This document shows, piece after piece, positions 1 to 10,731 of a DNA stretch of 64,000 nucleotides. This stretch comes from Adiantum capillus-veneris. Its lineage: Eukaryota > Streptophyta > Polypodiopsida > Polypodiales > Pteridaceae. The notes beneath the pieces are model-generated. The model ran no database searches. It saw only the letters and a program-made list of their open reading frames with translations, and was not told where the DNA came from. The stretch spans positions 56,148,619-56,212,618 of the forward strand of contig CM043952.1 in assembly GCA_014529385.2 (NCBI GenBank), given 5' to 3'. The translations under genes were made by a program, and so were the position numbers. Position 1 is the stretch's first letter. Each line of letters begins with the position of its first letter.

Positions 1-608
1 GAAGACAATGTGCAATGCGATATGCAATCCGTAGACATAAGATCGTCTGAAGACAAGCTAGATGTAAATGTGACATCGCCATCACAAGCATACTCAGTAA
101 CCACCGTACTAATCTCACTAGCATCTGTCATGCCCAAATCTGCATCACACATCTGTCGCCTCCGTTGTTTCAAACGCCTGAAACATCGACGCCTAATGTG
201 CCCTCTATGTCCACAATGCCAACATGTCAAATCTCTATGTCGTCGAAACTTGCGTGTGGGATCAATCTCTCCCATGGACATAGAAGTGGGACGAGACTTC
301 CCTGTAGACATGGATGTCGTGTACATAGCATGTAAACTCTGCCATAAAGCATGAGTTGTAGTCTCCCTCGAGACCTGCCAGTAAACAGACTCAACCAGAT
401 GTAAACAAATCGTAGACATGGCTAACTCATCAAGATCCTGCCAATCATCATCACGCATAGACTTGGGCTTCGTCGATAAACCACGCAAGGGTTTATCCTG
501 CCCCAAATCCGCCAATGCAACAAGCATATGCTCCTTCCAAGCAACAAAATCTGCACCATCAAACTATGTCAGACCATAACGCTGGAAGTCAAATGAAAAA
601 TCAGCCAT
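1..608 (-). pseudogene. gag: Copia gag, partial, one nonsense codon
   Basis: The frame starts at an ATG at 608-606 and stays open to the window edge except for TAG at 566-564, codon 15. The N-terminal part reads like the copia gag family (short MADF start, then a DGADFVAWKEHM-type segment). A CCHC zinc knuckle, C-x2-C-x4-H-x4-C, lies at 224-183, with Cys codons at 224-222, 215-213 and 185-183 and His at 200-198. Gag packages the element RNA in cytoplasmic particles. The early stop makes this copy non-coding unless it is read through. No homology search was run; the call rests on the knuckle, the PBS context and the overall pattern. Confidence 0.75.
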
Positions 609-2038
609 AATGCTCACAAAAGAGCAACCAACAATGAGTAGCAAATGTCAACCAAATCAGCCCTAAACTGGCTCGAATCGCATCAACAAAAGTCTGCAAA
701 TATGGCTCAAAACCTGATGCAAAGTTGCACCAATAACCGTGCAAAACCTTGCACAAAATCACAAGTCAATATGACTCAATCGCGCATAAATATCTGACAA
801 AATTTTGGCAAAGTCTCCTTTGTAACTGGAGCAAAATCTCAATAGTAAACCTCAAAGAGACAATAATATATGCCACAATGGCCAATCCGGGAATAAACTC
901 GACCGGAATCACCTCACAAAGTCATACATATGAGCATACCTGCTCTTGCCGGAGTACCACTCAACGGCACCTCAAATGACATACATGTGAATGATGATTG
1001 CTGCCAAAATACCTTTCAATCAATGACCAAATGTCTGCCAGATAACTATAGCAACATTTCGCAAAACCTTGCAAGATCTGTCGCTATGCGCAATGCGAAA
1101 TACGGCACACAAGGGCATACACAAGTGACTCCAAACTCCAACCAAATGATGACTGAAAATCACTTGTCAAAGTGGGAGTAAACTCAACCACTAAACTGTC
1201 AAAGAGTAACCTACGGATACGTAGAAGCTATGGCGAGAACCTGGATAAAATCCAACAGAGTTTCTTCTATAAATTGAGCCAAATCTCAAATAATCTCAGC
1301 CATAAACAAATACACAAATCCATATATGGCATACATAAACCGCCAAGACCATGGCAACATAGCTCACTCTCGCATGAGTGGCTCTCTAGACAAATGCATA
1401 TCCAAAAACCTGTGTACACCTATGAATTTGCTGGTTGCTGTAGAAAATACTCCGTGTGTGTGAGATATACCAAAAACAGTGTTTTTGGGACCCGAAAGTG
1501 CACAAATAAACCTGCTACTGTACTTGCTGTAATTCAAAGCATAATTTCAGCAAATAGACATCACCATCGCATCCGGAGCGTGCCAAAACCCTAATCTAAA
1601 CTCCTGGATCATGTAGATCTGACTCTGTATGACGAAGCTACACAAAAAACTGCGTTTTAGAGCCCGAAAATGGCAAAAACGAGCTGCACACAGTCTTGAA
1701 CCTGCTCTGCTCCACTCTGCGTGATGCAAAGTCCTCTCAATGCAGGCTCCAACACAAGAGCTTTGCCACAAGAGCATCCAAGCACTCGAATGTCAAGCTC
1801 TCCTCCGCTGAGCACTTCTCTAACGAGCTCCACTGAGCTCAAAAGCTCCTCTCACCAAGGAAGCCGCAACCACCTCCTCGACCAAGCTTGACCACACCAA
1901 GCTCCTAAGCTCCAAAGACAATGCTCCTCAAGCTAAAATCGCTCTCCGTGAAACTCCGCGATCGAACTCCACCGTCGAGAGCGAGCGAGCTATCGCCTCG
2001 AAGCTCTCAAAGTCGTCGTGCTCTCCGCGGTCACCATA
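609..2038 (-). other. Long leader of Cop1
   Basis: About 1,430 bases separate the primer-binding site from the gag ATG, much longer than in Cop3 (about 350). Small ORFs occur on both strands but none looks like a known protein. The part nearest the PBS (about 1690-2035) is rich in agctc/gagct words. It may simply be a long 5' leader or may hide an old insertion. No boundaries were seen. Confidence 0.45.
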
Positions 2039-2050
2039 GCTCTGATACCA
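2039..2050 (-). promoter_or_regulatory. Primer-binding site (initiator-Met tRNA type), Cop1
   Basis: The minus strand reads TGGTATCAGAGC, the usual plant PBS complementary to the 3' end of initiator methionine tRNA. It lies two bases inside the LTR end, as in Cop3. It fixes the orientation of the element. Confidence 0.85.
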
Positions 2051-2052
2051 AT

Positions 2053-2240
2053 TGAAGGGGATCGGGGAGCACCACAGATGGAGAGTGAGAGAGAGAGAAG
2101 GAGACACACATACGATGTGGGTGGGGAGATTCAAAGAGTGAGCAGCCCCCTATACACTTATGCTATGTATAAGGTATACAAGTCAGTGGGCGCCCAGACT
2201 CTGGACGGCCGGGCAAGGCACAGACGCCTATACCCCAACA
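2053..2240 (-). repeat. 5' LTR of Cop1 (188 bp)
   Basis: On the minus strand it begins TGTTGGGGTATAGG and ends CTTCA, giving TG...CA ends. It includes a TATA-like stretch near 2160-2185 and a short GA-rich run near 2085-2100. The other LTR is outside the window, so the left and right limits rest on the PBS and the TG/CA ends. Confidence 0.75.
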
Positions 2241-2245
2241 ACCCT

Positions 2246-2746
2246 GAGGCAGAGGGTATTACAAGGCAAGCACTTGTTGAGGTCCAGACAAGGGTTATCA
2301 CATTGCAAAAAATAAACAAAGTAGCTATATATCTAGGCTATCACATGCACTTTGCGGCAGAGGGTGTTACAAGGCAATCACCCATTGAGGTCCACACAAG
2401 GGCCAAGGAGCTAGTTTCTAAAGATTTTATTGATAGACCAAGGTTAATCCAACAAAAATTAACAAAGGATATTGTGATGCAATCAATGCTCATTGGATAC
2501 CATTCACAAGGAAAGGGACTTCCAGATAAGGATCCAAGTGATTTGTTAGCAAAGTTGGCACCGGCACCTGTGCTAGACAAGAGAAGGTTATCAAGATGGA
2601 GAGATGAGGCTCAAGGAGAGATAGGTCAACCTTTGGTAGACTTTGATGAAATTTTCAACTTAAAGAAAGGATTGTTGTTTGAGATGGTGATGGAGTTAAA
2701 TATGGCCAAAAGGAGAGTATCCACTCTGATGATGCACGAACAATAA
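2246..2746 (+). CDS. Unrecognised ORF with in-frame internal duplication
   Basis: An open frame enters from inside the Cop1 LTR and continues to a stop at 2744-2746. Two imperfect copies of a 49-bp unit lie at 2246-2294 and 2354-2402. They are 108 bp (36 codons) apart and both are read in this frame, giving EGITRQALVEVQTR and EGVTRQSPIEVHTR. The rest is polar and Lys/Arg-rich with no domain I recognise; a GYHSQGKGLPDKDPSD segment follows. It could be a decayed retroelement or host-derived piece into which Cop1 inserted. The true N-terminus is not visible. Confidence 0.3.
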   Translation, partial: EAEGITRQALVEVQTRVITLQKINKVAIYLGYHMHFAAEGVTRQSPIEVHTRAKELVSKDFIDRPRLIQQKLTKDIVMQSMLIGYHSQGKGLPDKDPSDLLAKLAPAPVLDKRRLSRWRDEAQGEIGQPLVDFDEIFNLKKGLLFEMVMELNMAKRRVSTLMMHEQ

Positions 2747-4312
2747 ATGGAAATCATCAAGGCACACTTGAACAACCTATTAAGGAAGGTGAGTCCCACT
2801 ACCCAAAATATGATTATGTCACACAAGACATGCAACAAACTGGGAAAAACCAAGAAGAGCATAAATAGGTTTGTGAGATAATTGAATTAAACATTCATCC
2901 TAATAGGTGTGAAATCTGTAGGGCCAATCCTTGGAAGTAAATTATGGTGTCAAGGCCACCTCCATGACAAGAGGAGAAAATGTAATAAGCTAACTGGCAA
3001 TGAGGGCAGATCAAGGTTAGTGGCTGTGTCTACTCCATGCGTTTAGGGGGTGTCACAAGTTGAGAACAATGAGAAGAATCAACTTGTGTGGTTTTGTGGA
3101 GATAATGTCGATCGCACCACAACTCCATCAAATATTGCGATAGAAAAGACCTACAAGTCGATCTGTTGTTTGGCCAATTGCAATCAGTACATGCTTGGAT
3201 CTTGTGTGGAAAATGTTACACTATGGAATGCAAGCTTTGATTTTCATACTTCTAATGGGGATGAATCTCTTGGGAAACAAGTATAAAGAGTGGGCAAGTG
3301 AAAGGGATAAGCTCTCTATTTACTGATGTAGATATTCGTCCTCCGCAACGCGAATGTGCACCTGTGAGGACTTTCAAATGGGGGTATGTGGGGGCAAAAG
3401 GTACATGGCTTGCAAGCTTCTCTATTTTATCTTTGTCAAATATCTAGAATTTGATATGAATCAACAAAAATTTTTCTACCGTGCTGCGCATTAACAGAGA
3501 CCGAGCTTCGTCAAGCTATACCTTGTTGCCTCTCACTAATCTAGTGATAATTATGGAACCGTTAAACATTGACATCTTATTCAATCGTTAAATCATTAAA
3601 TGCAGAGCTCTTAGTGAATTTTAAACTTTAATTTTTCGCTAGTGAATAGTTTCCAAGAGAAATATCTTTTGGACTTCTTTTCAACACTCCCCACATTGGG
3701 TCTACACTTGCTCACATCGCTCATATGATTTCGCTCGTATAATGGTGATCCCCGCATGAGATGATCCGTACAGGTAAACATGAAGTGCTCGAGTTGAAGA
3801 GCATGCCGGTCTTCTCAAATTGTTAATCAAAGCTCCAAAGAGAAAGATATGGGCAGTTGAATGTTTTCCATGCATTATGGGCCAAATCGCCCACATTGGG
3901 GAAGCGTGCCTGCCAGGAGATTTCAGGCCTCGACTAGATTTTAGAATTTCATATGTACTGCATGGAGTTAGCCAAAGTTTGCGGCTTGCCGATCAGAGTC
4001 AAGGGCATCGAGGTATGCCCAATTTTTTTCCTGCTTTTGCGACTTGATGTTTGAGGGTGTGAAGTGATCAGGAGGTGGCAAAGTTTTCAAGGTTTGGAGC
4101 TGGCAAGGGTGTGGCTTGACAAGAGGGAAGTTTGGGTACACAAAGCACCGGCATCATGGGAAACTTGTGGTAAAACTTTTCCTTGGTTAGAAATTACAAA
4201 GGCAAAAGGGAGTGGTGCAATTTGGAAAAGGCAAGCGAGATAAGCTCCACCAGCTAAGGGGGAAAAAAAGGTTTTGTGAGGCTTATGGGGAGCAAGTGTG
4301 CCCCACGCTATT
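2747..4312. other. Intergenic or decayed repeat, no gene recognised
   Basis: Short ORFs exist (for example plus 3050-3286, 78 codons) but none resembles a known family. The base composition is ordinary AT-rich plant DNA. The 2781-3300 part may continue the degraded ORF to its left. Nothing else is supported. Confidence 0.4.
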
Positions 4313-4691
4313 TCTTTTTTTTTAATAGCAAAACTCACAATTGTGAGTGAATTATATTGAGCAGCCCAAAAAATTATAAGGTTTTGTCATGCTCATGTTA
4401 AGCCATGACCACATCCAGGAATCATAATTACAATGGCTATAAGGGCAGCCACTCCCCCCGATGGCCAAGGTTTGCCCCCAGTATTCCGTCTGTTTACAAC
4501 AAGGCACAAGTAGTCCTAGACCAGTCCTCCAAGTGATGCTCGCGCCCGAGTGCCCATATTAGCACTTTGCTTTCCTGTATAATTTCTACGAAGCTTGCCA
4601 TCTCAAATCCTCTTTTGAACACACGGCGGTTCCTTTTTTGCCATACATTATGAAAGAAGAAGTATATGACAATTGAGTGCTAACGAGAAGT
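4313..4691 (-). mobile_element. Line1, 3' piece: C-terminal tail, 3' UTR and poly(A)
   Basis: On the minus strand the sequence first encodes a short tail containing VWQKRNRRVFKRGFEM, typical of what follows the zinc-binding domain in plant LINE reverse transcriptases. A stop, an AT-rich 3' UTR and a run of A (plus-strand T run at about 4313-4323) follow. The piece ends at 4691 with GAAGT, the target duplication of Chr1. The upstream part continues at 15352. Frame shifts are needed to read it, so it is dead. A 19-base word (gatggccaaggtttgcccc) at about 4460 recurs at about 15665 in the other half. Confidence 0.65.
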
Positions 4692-4693
4692 TC

Positions 4694-7462
4694 TGAGGTC
4701 CCCACCCCGTCGTATCAAACAACGGATCTGATGGTAAACCTGGTGGCCACTAGATCTATAGCGGAAGCAAACAAAATGGTTCAGAGTTCAACTAGCGGAC
4801 GATCTCTCATCACAAAGTGAGTCGAGTTCGAGCCTACTAGCAACGAGATCTAGCTCTACCTCGCAGGGGAAGCGTACTTAACTATCTAGCGATCCTAAGA
4901 CCCACCTTCCAAGAGGAGAGAAACCCCGAGTGCCTTTTTCCCCATGTTTCAGAGGCACGTACTCTCGAGAATTCCCCGCTCTAGGGGCAATGAGCATTAC
5001 TAATATCGAGTAAGCACTATGGGGACAGAGAGTTCTCGACCAATTGGGACCACCCATCTCGTAGGCCTTGGCAACCTGAGCCAAGCCCCCACTTTCCACC
5101 CCCACACTCACACTTCCTCGTGTGACCTAATTACTACCACAAAGGTTGTTCAACATAAATATTCCTTGTTTACTTTCGAATCACATGGTTCGTTAAAACA
5201 GCCCTTCAACCAGTATTGCAAACAACACCAAGACAGAATTCTAGTAAAAATTCTACTCAAACTTATTCATAAAAATTCCAATGTTCTGGAGGTACAACAT
5301 CCCCCCTCCAGCGAGAGTTCACTCCTCCCGTTGTCGCCTAGCTGCCCATACAACTAGGTATGTCCACCGCATAGAAAGCACGTCATGGACACTCCCACCG
5401 CATAGAAAGCAAGACGTGGGTTCCCACCGCATAGAAAGCAAGTCGTGGGTATCCACCGCATAGAAAGCATGTCATGGATTCAAGAGTCCTAACGAGGAAC
5501 TCTGCCCCCTGTGATCAGTAGGGGGGTCAGGACTGATTCAACATTGGAAATAAAATGAACATGTCGAGCTAAATTTTCCCTAGCAAACATTCTTTCCTCT
5601 TGCAAACAGCATACCCATCAATCATTTCTTTCCTACTTTATACTTAAATGTACTATGCATTCGATGCCGAGGTTTCTGTCGGATTTCTCCAACATGTTCG
5701 GGGATATGTTCATTCCTAACTAATCGTATGCAATGTAAATTAAACAACTTGGATAAAAATATGATCTACCTCTTCCACTTCTTCATCGATGGCCTGTGAG
5801 ATGGCCGGTATTGGCTCGTCCATGGGAGCCTTTCCCTTTCCGTTGACATTGCTCGTTCCTGCTTCGCGATCATGGGCACCACCGAAGCGCGTCCTCTTAA
5901 CCGGGGCCATTTCTCACTACTTTAAATGATTAGCTTGGAGAAAGAGCTAAGGTTCACAAGCATCATAACAGTCCAATGGGTGGATTAGTGACATCAATTA
6001 ATCCCTCTTATATGAGAGTCTAGATTTCTTTCATAAGCAATCATTAAGGATGGCACATAATCCTATGGGAATCGGCTCTAAGATAATTATTCGGCTTACA
6101 TGATCAAGAATAATTAGGATTTCACTATTGGAATTACCAGAGAATTGGATTAAGTATGATTAGACTATTTCCTAGCAATTAGATGATGCAGATTTACCCT
6201 ATGCATATGTGTGAGGAAAAACCAATTCTTAGAGACTTAATGACGGATTAATTTCTCCTTAATTACGTCTTAATGTATAAGAGAAATGAATTCAATTAAG
6301 CTACAATGTTAATGAGTGATTACAATAGTGATTCTCTTCAATCTGCACAAATACTAGCTTACCGATTAATTACTATGCTATCTAGAGAGAGAAGATTCTG
6401 ATAATTATGCTCTAATCATTTATTCGAGAGTGAAGAATGGCTGATAATTCAGCCATGGAATGATGATTACATAATAAGTACGAATAAGGAGAATTTAGAG
6501 AGTAGTCATAGAGATTTTCGACTAGGAATAGGCATAATAGACAAGGAATTTAGATGGTAGAGAAAAAGATTCACAGATGGCATTAATTAAACTGTCGTTA
6601 CCGTGATTAAGAGCTGGTAATCTTCTCAATTTTCTGATCTAATCGAGCTTCTTGAGATGAAAATTCGGCGGCACCTCCCTCCTTGCTTCTTCTTCAATAG
6701 GTGTGTGATTCGGCAGCACCTCCCCAATGTGTGTGGGTGTGTGTGTATGCACTGTGTGTATGTGTGATCATAAGAGTGTGTGTGTGTGTGTGTGTATGCA
6801 GGTCTTTAAATAGGCTCCTACAAGCTAAAAATCGATCTGGGTTGCTAAATGCATCTGGGAGCTTCTCCAGTTAAGCATGGCAAGTCCAGTTCTCTGCCCA
6901 CCAAGTGTCAGGTTGGCTTGGTTAACTGGTTCTGAGACTGAGTTGCAGGCTTGGCAGCTTTCCCAAGACTCCCACAAAGCAAGAGGGCGCCCCCTAGCTG
7001 CTAAAGCTGATCTGGAGTGGCCTGGGACCTGTTCCCACACAGTCACGGGCCCTCGGTGCCTCCCCGGACAATTTTTAGGAAATTTGGTTCTAGGCTAAAA
7101 CGGGTCATACGAATCGGATTTTGATGCCGTAAATTGCCATACGAAGCTCTAACTAAGGCGTACTGGCCCGAGTACCTGCCATATTTAGCAGCCCCCGGGG
7201 TCCGAAAATGCATTTTTTTCAAATTCGGGGTACGGGTGCAGATTTTCGAGACGGTCAAGATTGGACGGGTCGGGTGACCAAAAACTTACTATTTTTGGAA
7301 ATTTTTCACAAAAATTATTTTAATTCACATTTTGAAGTGTTATAACATTCTAAACATCATGGCACTGACAGAATCTGAAAAACTGCTAAAAATAGTAACT
7401 TATTCCATTGTATTCATTTCGTGGTACAAGGGTGTTCTTGTGATCGGGTCAGAGACCTTACA
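4694..7462 (-). repeat. 3' LTR of Chr1 (2,769 bp)
   Basis: Minus-strand ends are TGTAAGGTC...GACCTCA. It holds four copies of a ~30-bp unit (5364-5469), an interrupted GT microsatellite (about 6727-6800) and a TATA-like TATTTAAAG on the minus strand at 6812-6804, about 650 bases into the LTR, a plausible promoter. It is very long for a chromovirus LTR. The small ORFs inside it (for example 4878-5111) are not supported as genes. Confidence 0.92.
5364..5469. repeat. Fourfold ~30-bp tandem repeat in the Chr1 LTR
   Basis: The 17-base core ccaccgcatagaaagca occurs at 5364-5380, 5395-5411, 5424-5440 and 5453-5469, with variable 12-14 base spacers containing cgt or cat plus gg. The same array is at 13253-13358 in the other LTR. 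The position is in the distal part of the LTR when read on the minus strand. The function is unknown. Confidence 0.85.
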
Positions 7463-7463
7463 A

Positions 7464-7473
7464 CCTCCCCAAC
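7464..7473 (-). promoter_or_regulatory. Polypurine tract of Chr1
   Basis: The minus strand reads GTTGGGGAGG directly before the 3' LTR, as expected for the primer of plus-strand DNA synthesis. It lies 22 bases beyond the pol stop codon. Confidence 0.75.
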
Positions 7474-7494
7474 GTGAAAAATTTTGAGATGTCC

Positions 7495-10479
7495 TCATCT
7501 CAAGAATGAGTTTGGGTAATCTTTTAAGAGCGTTGACTCGTCTTCCCAAGTTGCATCTTCTTCAGGGTAATCCTTCCATTTTACCAGATGTTCCGTGATA
7601 GTTCTGTTGCGTAATTTTCTTTCCCTTGTTTCAAGTACATAGTCAGGTTGGAGCTCGAGAACTCCTTGTGCTGGCATGACTAACTGATCTGAGTCCAAGA
7701 ATTGATCAGGGTTGGGAATATAGGGTTTGAGTAAGCTGACATGGAATACATCATGAACCTTCAAGTTTGCAGGTAACTTTAGCTTGTAGGCCTGGTCACT
7801 TATAATCTTGACGATCTCAAATGGTCCACAATACCTTGGGCTAAGCTTCTTATATCTGCCTAGTGATAAGTTGCTTTTCTTAGGTCGGACTCGTAGAAAA
7901 ACTTTATCCCCTTCTTTGAAAGTCCTTTCCGAACGATTCTTATAGTGCTTCTGTCTATCCTGAGCTGCCTGAATGTCCTGGCGAATAGCTCTAGTCTGTG
8001 CTTCCATATCTTCTAACATCTTTCTAGAGGCTTCTACTCTGATGGTTGGATCTGAAAAGTTCAGTGGTGCTAAGCAGTCCTGTCCATAAAGAGCTTTGAA
8101 AGGTGACATTCCAATGCTTCTGTGTTCGGAAGAGTTATAAGCATATTCTACCAAAGGTAGATATTGTAACCATTTCTTTGGTTCTTGCGAACAATAGGCT
8201 CTGAGAATGTCCTCGATGACTTGATTAACTCTTTCGGTTTGCCCATCAGTCTGCGGATGATATGCTGTGCTGAAGGCTAATTGTGACCCAATAGATTGGA
8301 AAAGAGAGGTCCAAAATTTTGATGTAAACTTGGCATCTCTATCATTGACAATACGCTTGGGTAGACCATGTAGCCTGAAAATCTCCTTGATGAATACCCG
8401 ACTAACATCTGAAGCAGTAAAGATCGTCTTTACGGGTATTAGATGAGCCACTTTTGTGAGCATGTCAACAACCACGAAAACAGAATCATAACCTCCTGTA
8501 GAAGGTAATCCTGTAACAAAATCCATACTGATGCATTCCCACTTCATCTGGGGTATGTCAAGAGGTTGAAGTTGCCCTGGTAATTTGATCCTTTCGGCCT
8601 TTATCCGTTGACAAGAAAGACATTGCCTCACATAGCGAAGTATGTCTCCTTTCATTCCAGACCAGAAATAACTCCTTCTGACGGCGTGAAGAGTTTTAGC
8701 ATAGCCTGGGTGTCCGGATGTAGGGCTATCGTGTGCTTCATATAGAATGGCCTTCTTTAAAACTGGGTCTCTGGGGACACAGAGTCTATGTCTGTAGTAA
8801 AGACATCCTCCCATAAGAGAGTAATCTTTCGCTTCAGGCATCTTATTCTGCTGGACTAATGAAGCCATACGTTGGTACTCTGGATCTTCGAGGGATGCTT
8901 CTTTGATTCTATCCCAGATAGGGTTATTTGGAATAGAGATAGCTCCGAGAAACGATTTTCGGCTAAGACCATCTGCAACTGCGTTTTCCTTCCCTGGTCT
9001 ATACTTTATGTCAAGGTCATATTCCTGTAATAGCTCTATCCATCGCCGTTGTCGCATATTGAGAATGGGTTGGGTAAAAATCCACTTTAAACTCTTGTGA
9101 TCTGTAACCAACTGAAACTTGCGTCCAAGAAGATAATGTCTCCATAACTTCAGTGCATGAATAACTGCTAAAAGTTTCAGATCATGAGTAGGATAGTTCT
9201 TCTCATGATCTCTCAGCTTTCGCGAAGTATATGCCACCGGTCTTCCTTCTTGAGTAAGAACTCCACCTAGAGCGAATTTGCTAGCGTCTGTCGCTACTTC
9301 AAATTCTTTACTGAAGTCTGGAAGCTTTAAAATAGGAGCTGAGACCAAGAATCTTTTTAGCTTAGCAAAACTAGACTCGTGCTCGGTCTTCCAATCGATC
9401 CTTATTCCTTTCTTCAGGAGTTCCGTCAAGGGTGCAGCAATACGTGCATAATCCTTGACAAAAATCCTGTACCATCCCGTTATTCCAAGAAATCCTCTTA
9501 CTTCACTGACAGTGGATGGTTGAGGCCAGTCAACGATGTCCTTGACTTTGTCTGGGTCTACTGAAATCCCTTCAGCCGAAATGACAAATCCAAGATAGTT
9601 GACCTTTGGTGAGCACAAAGTGCACTTGCTCTCTTTAGCGTAAAGCTGGTGTTCTCGAAGGAGATCAAGTACTTTGCAAACATGATCTTCGTGATCTGCC
9701 TCGTCTTTGGAATAGATCAGAATGTCATCAAAGAAAACCAAGACAAAATCATCCAGGTAAGGTCTGAAAATATCATGCATAAGTCGGTTGAAGCTTGCAG
9801 GAGCATTTGTTAGACCAAAAGACATTACTGTGAATTCGTAGTGCCCATACCTAGTATTGAAAGCTGTCTTCGGAATATCTGATTCCTTGATCCTGATTTG
9901 GTAATATCCTGACCTTAGATCTATCTTTGTAAATATTTTGGCGCCGTGGAGTCTGTCCAAAAGTTCGTCAATCCTTGGAATTGGATACTTGTGCTTGACA
10001 ATTACCTGGTTCAGTCCACGATAGTCTATGCATAGCCTTAAGATTCCATCCTTCTTCTTTTGGAAAAGAACTGGAGCACCCCAAGGAGAAGTACTGGGTC
10101 GAATGAATCCTTGCTCAATGAGTTGCCTAAGTTGTTCTTTGAGTTCGATGGCCTCCGGAAGTGACATTTTATAAGGTCTTTTTGAGATAGGTTCACACCC
10201 AGGGATAGTCTCAATCTCATGATCTACCTCTCTGTGTGGTGGAAGATTCGTAAGGTCCTCGGGGAATACGTCATCATACTCCCTCAGCCAGTCTGGTCGA
10301 AGTGAGGTATCTGATTGGTCCACCTTATTAAGTTTAACTGCATATATTTGCTGACCCTTCCTAAGTCCCTTCAAAAGTCTGTTGGCCTTAACTAGAGTAG
10401 CCTTAGGTCTCCCATTTTCCCCCTGAATTAAGGCTTCATTACCCAAGTTATCTGTAAAGGTAAAATTCCCCTTGTGCAC
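7495..10479 (-). CDS. pol: Chr1 pol: RT, RNaseH, integrase, chromodomain (994 aa)
   Basis: An uninterrupted 994-codon frame. Reverse transcriptase occupies about residues 100-280, with the catalytic FFDDILIYS near 250. RNaseH runs about 395-480 ([19 protein letters not shown]). The integrase zinc-binding H-H-C-C lies about 590-640 (HPGYAKT..., CLSCQ). The integrase core has Asp in SMDFVTGL and NDRDAKF and Glu in QTERVNQ, about 665-765. A C-terminal chromodomain ([15 protein letters not shown]) lies about 930-985. It copies element RNA into DNA and inserts it; chromodomains of this clade are known to guide insertion to particular chromatin. The listed ATG is internal: the true product is a gag-pol polyprotein, but the upstream protease is in another frame. 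Confidence 0.93.
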   Translation of the reverse strand: MHKGNFTFTDNLGNEALIQGENGRPKATLVKANRLLKGLRKGQQIYAVKLNKVDQSDTSLRPDWLREYDDVFPEDLTNLPPHREVDHEIETIPGCEPISKRPYKMSLPEAIELKEQLRQLIEQGFIRPSTSPWGAPVLFQKKKDGILRLCIDYRGLNQVIVKHKYPIPRIDELLDRLHGAKIFTKIDLRSGYYQIRIKESDIPKTAFNTRYGHYEFTVMSFGLTNAPASFNRLMHDIFRPYLDDFVLVFFDDILIYSKDEADHEDHVCKVLDLLREHQLYAKESKCTLCSPKVNYLGFVISAEGISVDPDKVKDIVDWPQPSTVSEVRGFLGITGWYRIFVKDYARIAAPLTELLKKGIRIDWKTEHESSFAKLKRFLVSAPILKLPDFSKEFEVATDASKFALGGVLTQEGRPVAYTSRKLRDHEKNYPTHDLKLLAVIHALKLWRHYLLGRKFQLVTDHKSLKWIFTQPILNMRQRRWIELLQEYDLDIKYRPGKENAVADGLSRKSFLGAISIPNNPIWDRIKEASLEDPEYQRMASLVQQNKMPEAKDYSLMGGCLYYRHRLCVPRDPVLKKAILYEAHDSPTSGHPGYAKTLHAVRRSYFWSGMKGDILRYVRQCLSCQRIKAERIKLPGQLQPLDIPQMKWECISMDFVTGLPSTGGYDSVFVVVDMLTKVAHLIPVKTIFTASDVSRVFIKEIFRLHGLPKRIVNDRDAKFTSKFWTSLFQSIGSQLAFSTAYHPQTDGQTERVNQVIEDILRAYCSQEPKKWLQYLPLVEYAYNSSEHRSIGMSPFKALYGQDCLAPLNFSDPTIRVEASRKMLEDMEAQTRAIRQDIQAAQDRQKHYKNRSERTFKEGDKVFLRVRPKKSNLSLGRYKKLSPRYCGPFEIVKIISDQAYKLKLPANLKVHDVFHVSLLKPYIPNPDQFLDSDQLVMPAQGVLELQPDYVLETRERKLRNRTITEHLVKWKDYPEEDATWEDESTLLKDYPNSFLR

Positions 10480-10731
10480 AATGTATGTGGGCCCTATTTC
10501 GCTTTAGCCAGTCCATCCCTAGTATCCCATCAAAGAATCCTAAGGGTAAGGTTCGAAATTGGGCAGAAGTTGGGTGTCCCCCTAAATCAAAGTCAATTTT
10601 GCCTGCAGAGTGTTGAGATACTACCTCCTTGCCGTTTGCTAACTCGACAACTAGTTTGCTTGACGGATACTTATCTAGATTAAGCTTTCTCATGCATCTG
10701 GGTGAAAGAAATGAAAGAGTATGCCACAATC
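10448..10731 (-). pseudogene. Chr1 protease, frame-shifted
   Basis: The aspartic protease active site begins at 10731 in the gag frame (codons for Asp-Cys-Gly at 10731-10723, where Asp-Ser/Thr-Gly is usual). Immediately after it the gag frame runs into a short alien tail and stops at 10690. The rest of the protease (…GILGMDWL…) is read from a second frame (10729-10448), and pol is in a third. So two frameshifts separate gag from RT in this copy. A Cys at the Ser/Thr position would probably damage catalysis. Confidence 0.75.

Larger units (their letters stand above)
1..2240 (-). mobile_element. Cop1: Ty1/copia retrotransposon, 5' part
   Basis: Read on the minus strand this is the beginning of a copia element: an LTR (2240 to 2053), a two-base spacer, a primer-binding site identical to the usual initiator-Met type, a leader of about 1.4 kb and a gag frame that runs off the left edge of the window. 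The rest of the element, including pol and the 3' LTR, lies outside, so its target duplication cannot be checked. The five bases right of the LTR are accct. Confidence 0.85.

Noticed and set aside
4878-5463. Duplicated small genes at 4.9-7.1 kb and 12.8-15.0 kb
   Set aside because: The two sets are identical because they lie in the two Chr1 LTRs; none has a recognisable domain.
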